Origin: Candidatus Dormiibacterota bacterium
Lineage (GTDB): Bacteria; Chloroflexota; Dormibacteria; Dormibacterales; Dormibacteraceae
Assembly (NCBI GenBank): GCA_955652705.1
Contig: CATPBK010000092.1
Location: 1 to 33,529, forward strand
Direction of reading: 5' to 3'
DNA length: 33,529 nucleotides
A program made the position numbers and the translations under genes. The notes below the pieces were generated by a model. It was not told the DNA's origin and searched no databases. It saw only the letters and a list, made by a program, of their open reading frames with translations. Positions 1-8,442 of the stretch are shown here, in pieces. The first letter of the stretch is position 1, and each line of letters opens with the position of its first letter.

Positions 1-180
1 ACCAGCTTCATGCGGACCAACGTGATCGGCAACATCAACGTCGCTTATCTCTTCGCGCTTTCACAGTTCGTGATGGCCTGGGTGCTGGCCGGGCTCTACA
101 TCCGCAAGGCAAACCGCGTCTTCGACCCGCTGGCGGAACGCGTCAGGCAGCTGGCCCGGCGCCGGGAGATGGGCTCATGA
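1..180 (+). CDS. DUF485 family membrane protein, C-terminal part (5' end outside the window)
   Basis: The reading frame is open from base 1 to the TGA at 178-180, giving the last 59 residues. The visible part has a hydrophobic segment (NVAYLFALSQFVMAWVLAGL) followed by a basic, charged tail, which fits the second transmembrane helix and cytoplasmic tail of DUF485 proteins (YjcH type, about 100 residues). In many bacteria a DUF485 gene sits directly before the acetate permease gene. The same holds here: the actP ATG at 177 overlaps this stop codon as ATGA, so the two are probably translationally coupled. The precise role is unknown; it is presumed to accompany the permease. The start and first helix lie upstream of the window. 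Confidence 0.8.
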   Translation, partial: TSFMRTNVIGNINVAYLFALSQFVMAWVLAGLYIRKANRVFDPLAERVRQLARRREMGS

Positions 181-1919
181 ACATCACCCTGACGATGTTC
201 TTGTTCGTCGTCGCGATCACGCTCTTGATCACCGGCTGGGCGGCGCGCCGCAGCAGCACAACCCTTCAGTTCTGGGCGGCCGGGCGCGGCATCAAGGGCT
301 GGCAGAACGGCCTCGCGATAGCCGGCGACTACATGTCGGCCGCCTCCTTTCTCGGCATCGCCGGACTGATCGCCTTCAACGGCTACGACGGCTTCATGTA
401 CTCGGTCGGCTGGCTCGTCGCCTACCTGCTCGTGCTCTTCCTGATCGCGGAGCCGATGCGCAACACCGGCAAGTACACCATGGCCGACACACTGGCCTAT
501 CGAATGCGGGCTGTGCCGGTCCGTTCCGCGGCGGCGGTCGCCACCATCGCGGTCAGCGCCGGCTACATGATGGCCCAGATGGTGGGTGCCGGCAGCCTCG
601 TGAAGGTCTTGATCCCCACCCTCGACGCGACCCTCAAGCCTTATTTCGCGTGGTCGACCTCGCTCGGCTTCAAGCTCGACCCCTCGATCACGGTGGTCGG
701 GTTGCTGATGATGATCTACGTCATCGTCGGAGGCATGGTCGCCACGACCTGGGTCCAGATCGTGAAGGCGGTCATGCTGATGAGCGGCGCGATCCTGCTC
801 ACGTTCCTGGTGCTCATCCATTTCGGGTTCAACATCGGCTCCTTCTTCGACCACGTAGCAGCCGTCAAGGACGCCAAGACACACCTCCCGTTCACCAGTC
901 CCGGCATCCTCTACCAGTACGGGGCGAAGAACGTCTGGGGCGTCGACAAGGCGCTCCTGGAGAACATCTCGCTGGGCATGGCGCTCGTCCTCGGGACGGC
1001 CGGCCTGCCCCACATCTTGATGCGGTTCTTCACGGTGCCCAACGCCAAAGCCGCCCGCACCTCGGTCGCCTGGGCGATGGGCCTGATCGGGTCGTTCTAC
1101 GTGATGACGAGCTTCCTGGGCTTCGGAGCCGCCTCGCTCGTCGGCAAGGCGCACATCTGCGCCAAGCCGGACGCGGCCGGCAAGTGCGCGACCGCCGCGC
1201 TCAACAACAACCTTTCGATGCCGCTCCTGGCCAATACGCTTGGCAAGGAGTTCTTCGGCACCTTCGGCGGCGAGTTCCTGCTTGCTCTCATCGCCGCGGT
1301 CGCTTTCGCGACCATCCTGGCCGTCGTGGCGGGATTGACACTGGCCGCGGCGAGCGCCTTCTCGCACGACTTCTACGTCAACGTGATTCGCGCCGGCCGC
1401 GACGTGACCGAGCGCGAGCAGGTGAACGTGGCCCGGGTCACGGCGGCCGTGGTGGGCATCGCCTCGATCATCCTCGCATCGGGAACCGGCGCCACCACGA
1501 ACGCGGCGGCCCTGGTCGCCGGCCTGGCCTTCGTGATCGCCGCGTCGGCCAACTTGCCGGTGATCCTTTTTACACTCTTCTGGAAGCGCTTCAACACCTG
1601 GGGCGCCGTCGCCGGGCTCCTCGGCGGCACGCTGATGGCGATCTGGCTCTACGTGATCGGTCCCGGGTTCACCCTCGCGCCTCCGAAGAATCCCGCTTTC
1701 CCGCTCAGCAACGTCGGCATCGTGGCGATCCCCTTCGGCTTCCTCTGCGCCTTCGTCTTCACCTGGGTCGGCGGGTTGGTGAAAGCCGATCGGCTGGCGG
1801 AAGAGCGGTTCCACGAGATCGACGTGCGCGCTTACACGGGTCTGGGGGCCGAGCCGGGGACGGTGGAGGAGCCCGCGGTGACTCCGAGGACCGCGACGCG
1901 GCCGCAGACCAGCGGATAG
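177..1919 (+). CDS. actP: Cation/acetate symporter ActP (sodium:solute symporter family)
   Basis: This 580-residue polytopic membrane protein of the SSS family imports acetate and other short monocarboxylates with a cation. The translation shows many hydrophobic helices and ActP/YjcG-type segments such as FWAAGRGIKGWQNGLAIAGD near the N-terminus, then GDYMSAASFLGIAGLIAFNG and LPHILMRFFTVPNAKAARTS mid-protein. A hydrophilic segment with several cysteines (AHICAKPDAAGKCATAALNN, around residue 325) sits in a predicted loop. Length is normal for the family. The ATG overlaps the DUF485 stop, and acsA follows after 81 bp in the same direction, so uptake and activation of acetate are encoded together. 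A run of six T lies at 1929-1934 after the stop, but no convincing terminator stem precedes it, so read-through into acsA is likely. Confidence 0.93.
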   Translation: MNITLTMFLFVVAITLLITGWAARRSSTTLQFWAAGRGIKGWQNGLAIAGDYMSAASFLGIAGLIAFNGYDGFMYSVGWLVAYLLVLFLIAEPMRNTGKYTMADTLAYRMRAVPVRSAAAVATIAVSAGYMMAQMVGAGSLVKVLIPTLDATLKPYFAWSTSLGFKLDPSITVVGLLMMIYVIVGGMVATTWVQIVKAVMLMSGAILLTFLVLIHFGFNIGSFFDHVAAVKDAKTHLPFTSPGILYQYGAKNVWGVDKALLENISLGMALVLGTAGLPHILMRFFTVPNAKAARTSVAWAMGLIGSFYVMTSFLGFGAASLVGKAHICAKPDAAGKCATAALNNNLSMPLLANTLGKEFFGTFGGEFLLALIAAVAFATILAVVAGLTLAAASAFSHDFYVNVIRAGRDVTEREQVNVARVTAAVVGIASIILASGTGATTNAAALVAGLAFVIAASANLPVILFTLFWKRFNTWGAVAGLLGGTLMAIWLYVIGPGFTLAPPKNPAFPLSNVGIVAIPFGFLCAFVFTWVGGLVKADRLAEERFHEIDVRAYTGLGAEPGTVEEPAVTPRTATRPQTSG

Positions 1920-2000
1920 CCCTCGGCGTTTTTTGGAAGACTTGAGGGAGGAGTATTTCCCTGTCTGCCTTGGGCAGCGTCGGTTGACGAGGAGACGCCC

Positions 2001-3977
2001 GTGAACGAGCGCAGGTCCGGAGCCCACGCCATCGAGACGATGCAGGTCGAGGAGCGCCGGTATCCACCCGCGCCCGAGTTCGCGAAGCAAGCGAATGCCC
2101 AGCCCGACATCTACAAGCAAGGCTTCGATGAGTTCTGGACGCAGGAGGCCAACTCACGCGTTTCCTGGTTCACGCCGTGGGCCGACCTCTACAAGTGGGA
2201 TCCGCCCTATGCAAAGTGGTTCCTCGGGGGCCAGCTCAACGTCTGCTACAACTGCGTCGATCGCCACGTCGAGGCAGGGCACGGCGACAAGGTCGCCTAC
2301 CTCTGGGAGGGCGAGCCGGAGAACGACCGGCGCCGGATCACGTTCGCCGACCTCCAGCGCGAGGTTGTGCGCTTCGCCAATGGGCTGAAGCAGATCGGTG
2401 TCGAAAAAGGCACGCCCGTCGGCATCTACATGGGCATGGTGCCAGAGCTGCCGGTGGCGATGCTCGCCTGCACGCGTGTCGGGGCGCCCTTCACCGTCGT
2501 CTTCGGCGGGTTCAGCGCCGAGGCGCTGGCCGACCGCCTCAACGACATGGAGTGCCAGTACCTGATCACCCAGGACGAGGGGTGGCGGCGCGGCTCGCGC
2601 GTCGCGCTCAAGGGCAACGCAGACGCTGCTCTGGAGATGTCGCCTCTGGTCAAGCGATGCGTGGTAGTCCGGCGCACGGGCGGCGACGTGAAGATGCGTC
2701 AAAGCCGCGACGTCTGGGCGGACGAGATGCTGGACGGGGCCAGCGACGACCCGAAGTCCTGCCTGTGCGAGCCGATGGACTCCGAGGACCTCCTTTACCT
2801 GCTCTATACGAGCGGGACGACCGCCAAGCCCAAGGGCATCATCCACACGACCGGCGGCTACCTGGTCGGCGTCGCGACGACGCACCACTACATCTTTGAC
2901 GTCAAGCCCGACTCGGTTTACTGGTGCGCGGCCGACATCGGCTGGGTGACGGGGCACAGCTACATCGTGTTCGGGCCGCTCTGCAACGGGACGACCGGCA
3001 TCATCTACGAGGGCACGCCGGACTTCCCGGACAAGGACCGCTGGTGGTCGATAGTCGAGCGCTACAAGGCCGACATCCTCTACACGGCGCCGACCGCCAT
3101 CCGAACGCACATGAAATGGGGGCCGGAACACGCCCAGAAGCACGACCTGAGCTCCCTGCGCGTCCTGGGCACGGTGGGTGAGCCGATCAACCCGGAAGCC
3201 TGGGTCTGGTACCGGGAGAACATCGGAGGCGACCGGACGCCGGTCGTCGACACCTGGTGGCAGACCGAGACGGGAATGATCATGATCACTCCCCTGCCGG
3301 GCATCACGACGTTGAAGCCGGGCTCGGCGACGCGGCCTTTTCCGACCGTGGACGCCGCCGTGTACGACGACGAGGGACAGGCCGTGCCGCCTGGCGGGGG
3401 CGGTTACCTGGTGATCCGGAAGCCCTGGCCGGCGATGCTGCGCGGCATCTACCGCGACGCGGACCGCTACCGCGAGACCTACTGGAGCCGGTACAGGGAC
3501 ACGTACTTCGTCGGGGATGGGGCGCGCGTCGATGAGGACGGCGACTTCTGGCTGCTCGGGCGCGTCGACGACGTTATGAACGTCTCCGGCCACCGGATCT
3601 CTACGATCGAGGTCGAGAGCGCGCTGGTCGCGCATCCCGCCGTTGCCGAAGCTGCCGTGGCCGGGCGGGATGACCCGCAGAGCGGGCAGGCGATCGTCGC
3701 CTTCGTGACGCTGAAGGGCGGGCAGGAAGGCTCCCCGGAGATGCTGAAGGAGCTGCGCGAGCACGTCGGACAGAAGATCGGCAAGTTCGCGGCCCCGGCC
3801 AACATCGTGTTCACGCCCGAACTTCCCAAGACCCGGTCGGGCAAGATCATGCGGCGGCTGCTGCGCGACGTCTCCGAGAACCGGCCGCTGGGCGACACCA
3901 CGACGCTCGCCGAACCCGCGGTCGTCGAAGAGCTGGCCCGCCGCGGACAAGAGGAGGCGGCCACGGAGGAGGCGTGA
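2001..3977 (+). CDS. acsA: Acetyl-CoA synthetase (AMP-forming)
   Basis: Converts acetate, ATP and CoA to acetyl-CoA, AMP and pyrophosphate in the cytosol. The 658 residues align with the family along the full length. Visible motifs are the P-loop YTSGTTAKPKGIIHTTGGY, the segment YWCAADIGWVTGHSYIVFGP, the adenylate signature VVDTWWQTETGMIMITPLPG, the hinge region GDGARVDEDGDFWLLGRVDD and the C-terminal PKTRSGKIMRR. In that last motif Lys615 is the catalytic lysine, which many bacteria inactivate by acetylation. The GTG start at 2001 has a GAGGAG Shine-Dalgarno at 1989-1994, six bases upstream; an in-frame ATG at 2041 has none. It pairs with actP for acetate assimilation. It converges on the pseudokinase gene with only 28 bp between stops. 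Confidence 0.95.
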   Translation: MNERRSGAHAIETMQVEERRYPPAPEFAKQANAQPDIYKQGFDEFWTQEANSRVSWFTPWADLYKWDPPYAKWFLGGQLNVCYNCVDRHVEAGHGDKVAYLWEGEPENDRRRITFADLQREVVRFANGLKQIGVEKGTPVGIYMGMVPELPVAMLACTRVGAPFTVVFGGFSAEALADRLNDMECQYLITQDEGWRRGSRVALKGNADAALEMSPLVKRCVVVRRTGGDVKMRQSRDVWADEMLDGASDDPKSCLCEPMDSEDLLYLLYTSGTTAKPKGIIHTTGGYLVGVATTHHYIFDVKPDSVYWCAADIGWVTGHSYIVFGPLCNGTTGIIYEGTPDFPDKDRWWSIVERYKADILYTAPTAIRTHMKWGPEHAQKHDLSSLRVLGTVGEPINPEAWVWYRENIGGDRTPVVDTWWQTETGMIMITPLPGITTLKPGSATRPFPTVDAAVYDDEGQAVPPGGGGYLVIRKPWPAMLRGIYRDADRYRETYWSRYRDTYFVGDGARVDEDGDFWLLGRVDDVMNVSGHRISTIEVESALVAHPAVAEAAVAGRDDPQSGQAIVAFVTLKGGQEGSPEMLKELREHVGQKIGKFAAPANIVFTPELPKTRSGKIMRRLLRDVSENRPLGDTTTLAEPAVVEELARRGQEEAATEEA

Positions 3978-4005
3978 CGTCCGGGTCGGCCGGCGGCGGG
4001 CTGCT

Positions 4006-5226
4006 CTAGCCTGAACAGGTCTCGGCCCGGTCTCCCACGACGAGCGGCGGCGACGCCGCTCGGTCTGGCGCCTCGGAGACCACGACCACCGCCTGGGCCT
4101 TCACCCGAGGCAGGTCGAAGCCGTTCTCGCTGGCGACATGGGTCCAGCCCGGCTGGGCCGTGAAGGCGCCGTGCCCGAGATCCTGCACTGAGCCGCTGCA
4201 GAGGTCGACCGACTTCACCGACCAGGCCACGCCGCGCGCTTGGCCGGCCGGCTGGACCCAGACTTCGACGTGCAGCTGGCAGGCACTGCCCGCGGCGCAG
4301 GCGCCGGCCGCCGGCCCAGCTTTGACCGCGGTCACCTGCCCGGAGCTGGCCGGCGCCAGCGTGGGGAGCGGCGCCTGCGGCCTGGGCGTGGCGCCGGCCG
4401 GGGCCAGAGCCGACTCGCCAAGCGGCTCGCCGATCGGGACCGAAGAGTACGCCGGCCGCTCGATGCTGGCCGGTGCCGGGTGGGCGCTGAGGGGGGCGCC
4501 GACGACCGGCAGGGTGGAAAGCGCGAAGACTGCCGCCACAACCGCTCCGACCAGGCCCGCCAGCGCGAAGGTCGGAACGGGTCGGGCCACGGATCGCGGC
4601 TTCGCGGGGCGCGCCACCGCTACGACCGGCACGACCGGTACCGTCACCGGCACCGGCGCTGGCACCGCGGTGGGCGCCGGAGACGGCTTTGCCGGCTCGC
4701 CGGTCACCAGCTCGCCGAGCCGCTGCCGCGCCTGCGCCTGGATTCGCTGCGTGGCCAGCCGGCCGGCAACTTCCCAGAGGGCAAGCCTGGCCTGGATCGT
4801 CGCGTACCCGGTCGAGCGCCGGCCGCGGGTCCCCCGCACGAGGCGGCGGGCATAGACCCCGAGCGGACTCTCGGCGGCCTTGGACGGCCGGCTGGGACGG
4901 GCCGCCGCCTCGGGATCGGGCGGGATCCGGAGCATCTCGCAGATCAGCGCCCCCACCGCCTGGACGTCGGCCGCCTGCAGCTTCAATTCGCTCTCCTCGC
5001 CCCGAGCCGTGAGGTCCCGGTCGCCGAGCCGGACCGTGCCGTCACGGGCCACGTCGACATTGCCGGCGTGGAGGGCGCCGTGCCAGACGCCGGCCTGGTG
5101 CAGCGCGGCCAGTGTGTCCAGTACGCCGATCGCGATTGCCACTATGCACATCGGCGCCAGGCGTCCGCCCTCGAGGAGCTCGCGCAGCGGGCGCGTCGGG
5201 ACAGGACCGAGCACAGAGTCGCCCAC
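4006..5226 (-). CDS. Membrane-anchored pseudokinase-like protein lacking the kinase N-lobe
   Basis: The first 150 or so residues resemble the C-lobe of a Ser/Thr protein kinase: RPLRELLEGGRLAP (hinge and helix D), a helix E, then HGALHAGNV at 49-57 where kinases have HRDLKPENV, and LGDRDL at 67-72 in place of the DFG strand. The catalytic Asp of HRD is Ala51 and the catalytic-loop Lys is His53, while Asn56 is kept. The glycine loop and the ATP-binding lysine are absent. A Pro/Ala/Val-rich linker leads to one transmembrane segment at about 218-242, then an outside region of about 160 residues with a Cys pair. Catalysis is therefore unlikely; a sensor or scaffold role is inference. The GTG start is the only ordinary one. 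The frame reads four codons further upstream (SSYL) to a TAG at 5239-5241, and those residues still look like kinase strand 5. Confidence 0.6.
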   Translation of the reverse strand: MGDSVLGPVPTRPLRELLEGGRLAPMCIVAIAIGVLDTLAALHQAGVWHGALHAGNVDVARDGTVRLGDRDLTARGEESELKLQAADVQAVGALICEMLRIPPDPEAAARPSRPSKAAESPLGVYARRLVRGTRGRRSTGYATIQARLALWEVAGRLATQRIQAQARQRLGELVTGEPAKPSPAPTAVPAPVPVTVPVVPVVAVARPAKPRSVARPVPTFALAGLVGAVVAAVFALSTLPVVGAPLSAHPAPASIERPAYSSVPIGEPLGESALAPAGATPRPQAPLPTLAPASSGQVTAVKAGPAAGACAAGSACQLHVEVWVQPAGQARGVAWSVKSVDLCSGSVQDLGHGAFTAQPGWTHVASENGFDLPRVKAQAVVVVSEAPDRAASPPLVVGDRAETCSG

Positions 5227-5294
5227 CAGGTAGCTACTCTATGGTGCGCACGGTCGAAATGCAAACCCAAGATGTGGGGCTTGCGAATGACACG

Positions 5295-6545
5295 TCAGTC
5301 CGAGCCGGGCGGATCCTCAAAGCCGAAGCCAGCGGCCGATTCCAGGGTTTCGGCGAGGTGCAGGAGGTCGAACTCGCGGCGGTGATGGCCGATCAACTGG
5401 ACTCCGATCGGGAGGCCGTCGGCGCGGCCGGCCGGGATCGAGATCGCCGGCAGCAGCGAGAAGCTGACCGGGAGCACGAACTGGACATGGCGGTTGTAAG
5501 CCTCGCCCAGGAAGGGCGGCACCTGCTCGATCGGCATCGGCACCAGGCCCAGGGTCGGCGTGAGGATGGCGTCGAAGCCGTCCTCCAGCGCCTCCCGCAC
5601 CAGGGCTCCGGCCTTGAGCCCGGCCTGGTGCGCCCGGAAGAACTCGGCTGCGCTGATCTCGCGCCCCTCGGTCATCAGCGCTCGTACGCCCGGGCCGTAT
5701 TCCTCGGGCTCTCCGGGCCAGGCCGCCAGGCTGACCCGCCGTACAACCTTGTAGGCGTCGAGGACCGGACGAGCGTCCCACTCGAGAGCGTCGAACACCA
5801 GCTCCTGCCCGGCGGCGGCCAGCGCCTCTGCGGCCCTGCGGGCGGCCTCGGAGCACGCAGAGTCCATCCCGATCCCGGTCCTGGTGATCGCCAGGATGCG
5901 GTGCTTTCGGTCCGCGCTCTCGGGCGGTGCGACCGCCGCCATCACGGAGTAGGTCGCGCGGACGTCCGCGACGGAGCGGGCGAGGGGTCCCCGGGAGTTG
6001 ATCCCGGCCGGGTCGGGCATCTCTTCCGGAACTCGGCCTGGCGAAGGCCGCAGGCCGACCACGCCGCAGCAGGAGGCAGGCATCCGGATCGAGCCGCCGT
6101 AGTCGTCACCGGTCGCCACGGTGCAGAGGCGGGCAGCCACGGCGGCCGCGCTGCCTCCGCTGGAGCCGCCCGGCGTGACGCCCTCCCGCCAAGGGTTCTG
6201 CGTGGCGCCGAAGAGCGGGCTCACGGTCCCGACGGAGGCGACCAGCTCGGGTACGTTGGTCTTGCCCAGGATCGCGGCGCCGGCCGCTCTCAGACGCAGT
6301 ACCAGCACGGCGTCGCGGTCCGCGACCTGCCCCTTGAACTTCGGCGAGGACCACGTGAAGGAGAGCCCGCGGACCGGCTGGCTTTCCTTGACACCGACGG
6401 TGACGCCGCTCAGCGAGCCCGCCGCCCCGGCCTGGGCGGACTCGTCCACCTGGATGAAAGCGTTCAGCCGCGGGTTCAGCCGCCGGATGCGATCCAGGTG
6501 CTGGCGGACGACTGCCTGCGGGTCGATGACCCGTCTATTCTTCAC
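5295..6545 (-). CDS. Amidase signature family hydrolase
   Basis: A 416-residue serine amidase that hydrolyses an unknown amide. The Ser-cisSer-Lys triad is intact: Lys53 in TVGVKES, Ser128 in PGGSSGGSAAA and Ser152 in YGGSIRMPASC. The spacings of 75 and 24 residues match the family. The fold continues through GPLARSVADVRATYSVMAAV to the C-terminal SIPAGRADGLPIGVQLIGHH. It is not obviously GatA, because no gatB or gatC neighbour is visible. The GTG at 6545 is chosen because upstream in-frame sequence is antisense to the HhH-GPD gene and shows no amidase similarity; the N-terminus is then short but begins where family similarity begins. The gene is head-to-head with the HhH-GPD gene, with 4 bp between start codons. 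It lies upstream of the pseudokinase on the same strand. Confidence 0.85.
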   Translation of the reverse strand: MKNRRVIDPQAVVRQHLDRIRRLNPRLNAFIQVDESAQAGAAGSLSGVTVGVKESQPVRGLSFTWSSPKFKGQVADRDAVLVLRLRAAGAAILGKTNVPELVASVGTVSPLFGATQNPWREGVTPGGSSGGSAAAVAARLCTVATGDDYGGSIRMPASCCGVVGLRPSPGRVPEEMPDPAGINSRGPLARSVADVRATYSVMAAVAPPESADRKHRILAITRTGIGMDSACSEAARRAAEALAAAGQELVFDALEWDARPVLDAYKVVRRVSLAAWPGEPEEYGPGVRALMTEGREISAAEFFRAHQAGLKAGALVREALEDGFDAILTPTLGLVPMPIEQVPPFLGEAYNRHVQFVLPVSFSLLPAISIPAGRADGLPIGVQLIGHHRREFDLLHLAETLESAAGFGFEDPPGSD

Positions 6546-6549
6546 GGAA

Positions 6550-7095
6550 GTGCCGATCGTCTGGACCCAGAACGAAGCCGCCAACCAGCTCCTCGAAGAG
6601 GATCCGCTGGCCCTGCTGATCGGCCTCGTCCTCGACCAGCAGGTGAAGATGGAGAAGGCGTTCGGGGGGCCGTATGAGCTGAAGCAGCGACTCGGCCATC
6701 TCGACGCGGCCAGGATCGCGGCTCTGGATCCCGAGGAGCTGGACCGGGTCTTCCGCCAGCGTCCGGCCCTCCACAGGTTTCCCGGCTCGATGGCGCGGCG
6801 CGTGCAGGACCTCTGCCGGGCGGTGGTAGGCGAGTACGGCGGCGACGCCGGCCGGGTCTGGAAGGATGCCGCCAGCGGCAAGGAGCTGGCGGCGCGGATC
6901 GGGAAGCTGCCCGGGTTCGGCGACATGAAGGTCAAGATCACGATGGCCGTGCTGGCCAAGAAGTTCGGCGTCAAGCCGCCGGGCTGGGAGGCGCAGGCCG
7001 CCCACTGGCACACCGTCGCCGACGTGGACTCGGCGGAGTCGATGGCGGAGGCGCGCGAGGTGAAGCGCCGCATGAAAGCCGAGCACCCGCACTAA
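6550..7095 (+). CDS. HhH-GPD-type base-excision DNA repair protein
   Basis: A 181-residue helix-hairpin-helix protein of the DNA glycosylase superfamily, short single-domain type. Family features are NQLLEEDPLALLIGLVLDQQ at the N-terminus, then ALHRFPGSMARRVQDLCRAV, and the hairpin LPGFGDMKVKITMAVLAKKF with the LPGFG loop that contacts DNA backbone. No Cys cluster for an iron-sulfur centre is present. The catalytic residues of this subgroup are not established, so the substrate is unknown. The GTG at 6550 places the start at the usual distance before the EEDPLALLIG segment; an in-frame ATG lies at 6526. There is no Shine-Dalgarno, but TATTCT at 6536-6541 is a good -10 box 8 bases before the GTG, so a leaderless transcript is possible. 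It converges with the GNAT gene. Confidence 0.8.
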   Translation: MPIVWTQNEAANQLLEEDPLALLIGLVLDQQVKMEKAFGGPYELKQRLGHLDAARIAALDPEELDRVFRQRPALHRFPGSMARRVQDLCRAVVGEYGGDAGRVWKDAASGKELAARIGKLPGFGDMKVKITMAVLAKKFGVKPPGWEAQAAHWHTVADVDSAESMAEAREVKRRMKAEHPH

Positions 7096-7129
7096 GAAGA
7101 AACCGAAGCGACGGCGTATCGGCTTCGTC

Positions 7130-7696
7130 TCAGCATCGGCGAGCTGGAGGACCTGCCCCGGCGGGCCGCGGAGGCCTGACCCGATAGAGAACGTGGCGGC
7201 GGAGCGGGTGACCTTCGGGGAACCGCGGATGGTCGAAGTCGTCGGCTGGTTCGTGCGTCATCCCGATCCGCTCCATCACGCGCCGTGAGCGCAGGTTGGC
7301 CGGGACGGTGAAGGAGACGATCTCTTCGATGCCGGCCTCTTCGAAGCCACAGGCCAGCGCCTCTCGCGCAGCCTCCGTCGCATAGCCGCGACCCCAATGC
7401 CGGCGGTGGAGCCGCCAGCCGACCTCGACCGCGGGCGTGAAATGCGCTGTGAAGCTCGGCACCGAAAGGCCGACGAAGCCGGCGAACTCGCCGCCTGCCA
7501 TGATCTCGACGGCCCAAAGGCCGAAGCCGCGTAGGTCGAAGGCGGCCTCGATACTGGCGATCAGGGCGTCCGACTCTTCCCGGCTCAGCGCGGCCGGGAA
7601 GTGTTCCATCACGACCGGGTCGGCGTTGAGCTCCGCGAACGGCTCGCCGTCCGCTTCCCGCCAGCGGCGCAGCAGCAGCCGCTCAGTGCGAATCAC
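7130..7696 (-). CDS. GNAT family N-acetyltransferase (RimJ/RimL-like)
   Basis: A 188-residue GNAT acetyltransferase that would transfer acetyl from acetyl-CoA to an amine, protein N-terminus or small molecule. It begins VIRTERLLLRRWREADGEPF, the standard RimJ/RimL opening. The acetyl-CoA pyrophosphate loop is HRRHWGRGYATEAAREAL. The later segment FTVPANLRSRRVMERIGMTH is the usual N-x-x-S-x-x-V-x-E-x-x-G-M pattern. The start chosen is the GTG at 7696, which overlaps the upstream methyltransferase stop as GTGA and gives the typical N-terminus; a GTG at 7705 would add three residues. It is probably co-transcribed with the methyltransferase. The substrate cannot be told from the sequence. Its stop faces the HhH-GPD stop across 34 bp. 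Confidence 0.85.
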   Translation of the reverse strand: MIRTERLLLRRWREADGEPFAELNADPVVMEHFPAALSREESDALIASIEAAFDLRGFGLWAVEIMAGGEFAGFVGLSVPSFTAHFTPAVEVGWRLHRRHWGRGYATEAAREALACGFEEAGIEEIVSFTVPANLRSRRVMERIGMTHEPADDFDHPRFPEGHPLRRHVLYRVRPPRPAGAGPPARRC

Positions 7697-8418
7697 GTTC
7701 TCCACAGGAAGCGGCCCAGCCGGAAGCGAAGGACGCGGTCGGGCAGCAGGGCGCAGTAGGCGTCGGCCCGCCGCCCCAGAAGGTCTTCGATCAGCTCGCG
7801 GTTGGCGGGTCCGGTCGACCCCCGCTCCAGCCACTCGTCGAAGTCGAGGTGGAAGGGCTCGAGCCGGGATTTCAGGAGTCGGAGTCCGGCTGCCCGGCCC
7901 AGCCCGGACATCCCCTTCGGGGTCAGGCAGGCCCAGTGCGACGGGTCGCGCAGGCGCTCGACCTCTTCATGCCAGGCGTGCGCGGCCGCGTTGGGCGAAC
8001 CGAGGTGCTCGCTCGCGGCGACGTGGCCGCCCGCTTTGGTGACGCGGGCCATCTCCGCGATGACGCGGGCGGGGTCGGGGATGTGGTGGAGGCTGAAGCG
8101 CGTCACGGTGCCGTCGAACGCGCCGTCGGCGAAGGGCAGCGACGTGGCGTCCGCCGTGACGTAGCGGACATTGCGCAGCCCGGCCGCGCGGGCTTCCCGG
8201 CGGCCCAGGGCGAGCATCCTGGGCGTGACGTCGCCGGCGACCACCTCGCCCACGCGCGGCGCCAGCTCGCGGGCGACCAGGCCGGGCCCGCAGGCGACCT
8301 CCAGCCAGCGCTCTCCAGCTTTGGCGGGGAGGAGGTCGACGAGCGCTTGCAGGGTCTGGTCGGAGGTCATGGTCGGGCTGCGATTGAAGGCCTCGGCCTG
8401 GTGGCTGAACTCCTGCAC
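7693..8418 (-). CDS. Class I SAM-dependent methyltransferase (UbiE/MenG-like)
   Basis: A 241-residue cytosolic methyltransferase. SAM-binding motif I is WLEVACGPGLVARELAPRVG, the acidic residue ending strand 2 lies in VAGDVTPRMLALGRREARAA, and motif II/III contains TADATSLPFADGAFDGTVTR followed by HHIPDPARVIAEMARVTKAG. This layout is close to ubiquinone/menaquinone-type and other small-molecule methyltransferases, but no quinone genes flank it, so the substrate is open. The GTG at 8418 (VQEFSHQAEAFNRSP) gives the normal family N-terminus. The reading frame remains open upstream to 8571, but that part runs through the repeat element and is not conserved coding sequence. It is divergent from trpE across a 313 bp gap. 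Confidence 0.82.
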   Translation of the reverse strand: MQEFSHQAEAFNRSPTMTSDQTLQALVDLLPAKAGERWLEVACGPGLVARELAPRVGEVVAGDVTPRMLALGRREARAAGLRNVRYVTADATSLPFADGAFDGTVTRFSLHHIPDPARVIAEMARVTKAGGHVAASEHLGSPNAAAHAWHEEVERLRDPSHWACLTPKGMSGLGRAAGLRLLKSRLEPFHLDFDEWLERGSTGPANRELIEDLLGRRADAYCALLPDRVLRFRLGRFLWRT

Positions 8419-8442
8419 GATCGCCCGCCGATGACCCTTGGC

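Noticed and set aside
1920-2000. Terminator or attenuator between actP and acsA
   Set aside because: There is a T6 run and a small CTGCC-TTG-GGCAG hairpin, but the hairpin lies after the T-run and has only five pairs.
96-2120. Long open frame on the - strand across actP, and similar long - strand frames across acsA, trpE, trpB-trpA and aroA
   Set aside because: They mirror real genes with clear homology on the + strand, have low-complexity Arg/Gly/Asp-rich translations and match no family. They are by-products of high GC content.
5295-6545. GatA subunit of the tRNA amidotransferase
   Set aside because: It has the general amidase triad but no gatB/gatC neighbours, and the sequence outside the signature does not look like GatA.
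7104-7127. CGAAGC / GCTTCG inverted repeat between the HhH-GPD and GNAT genes as a two-way terminator
   Set aside because: Only six pairs around a 12-base loop and no T-run on either side.
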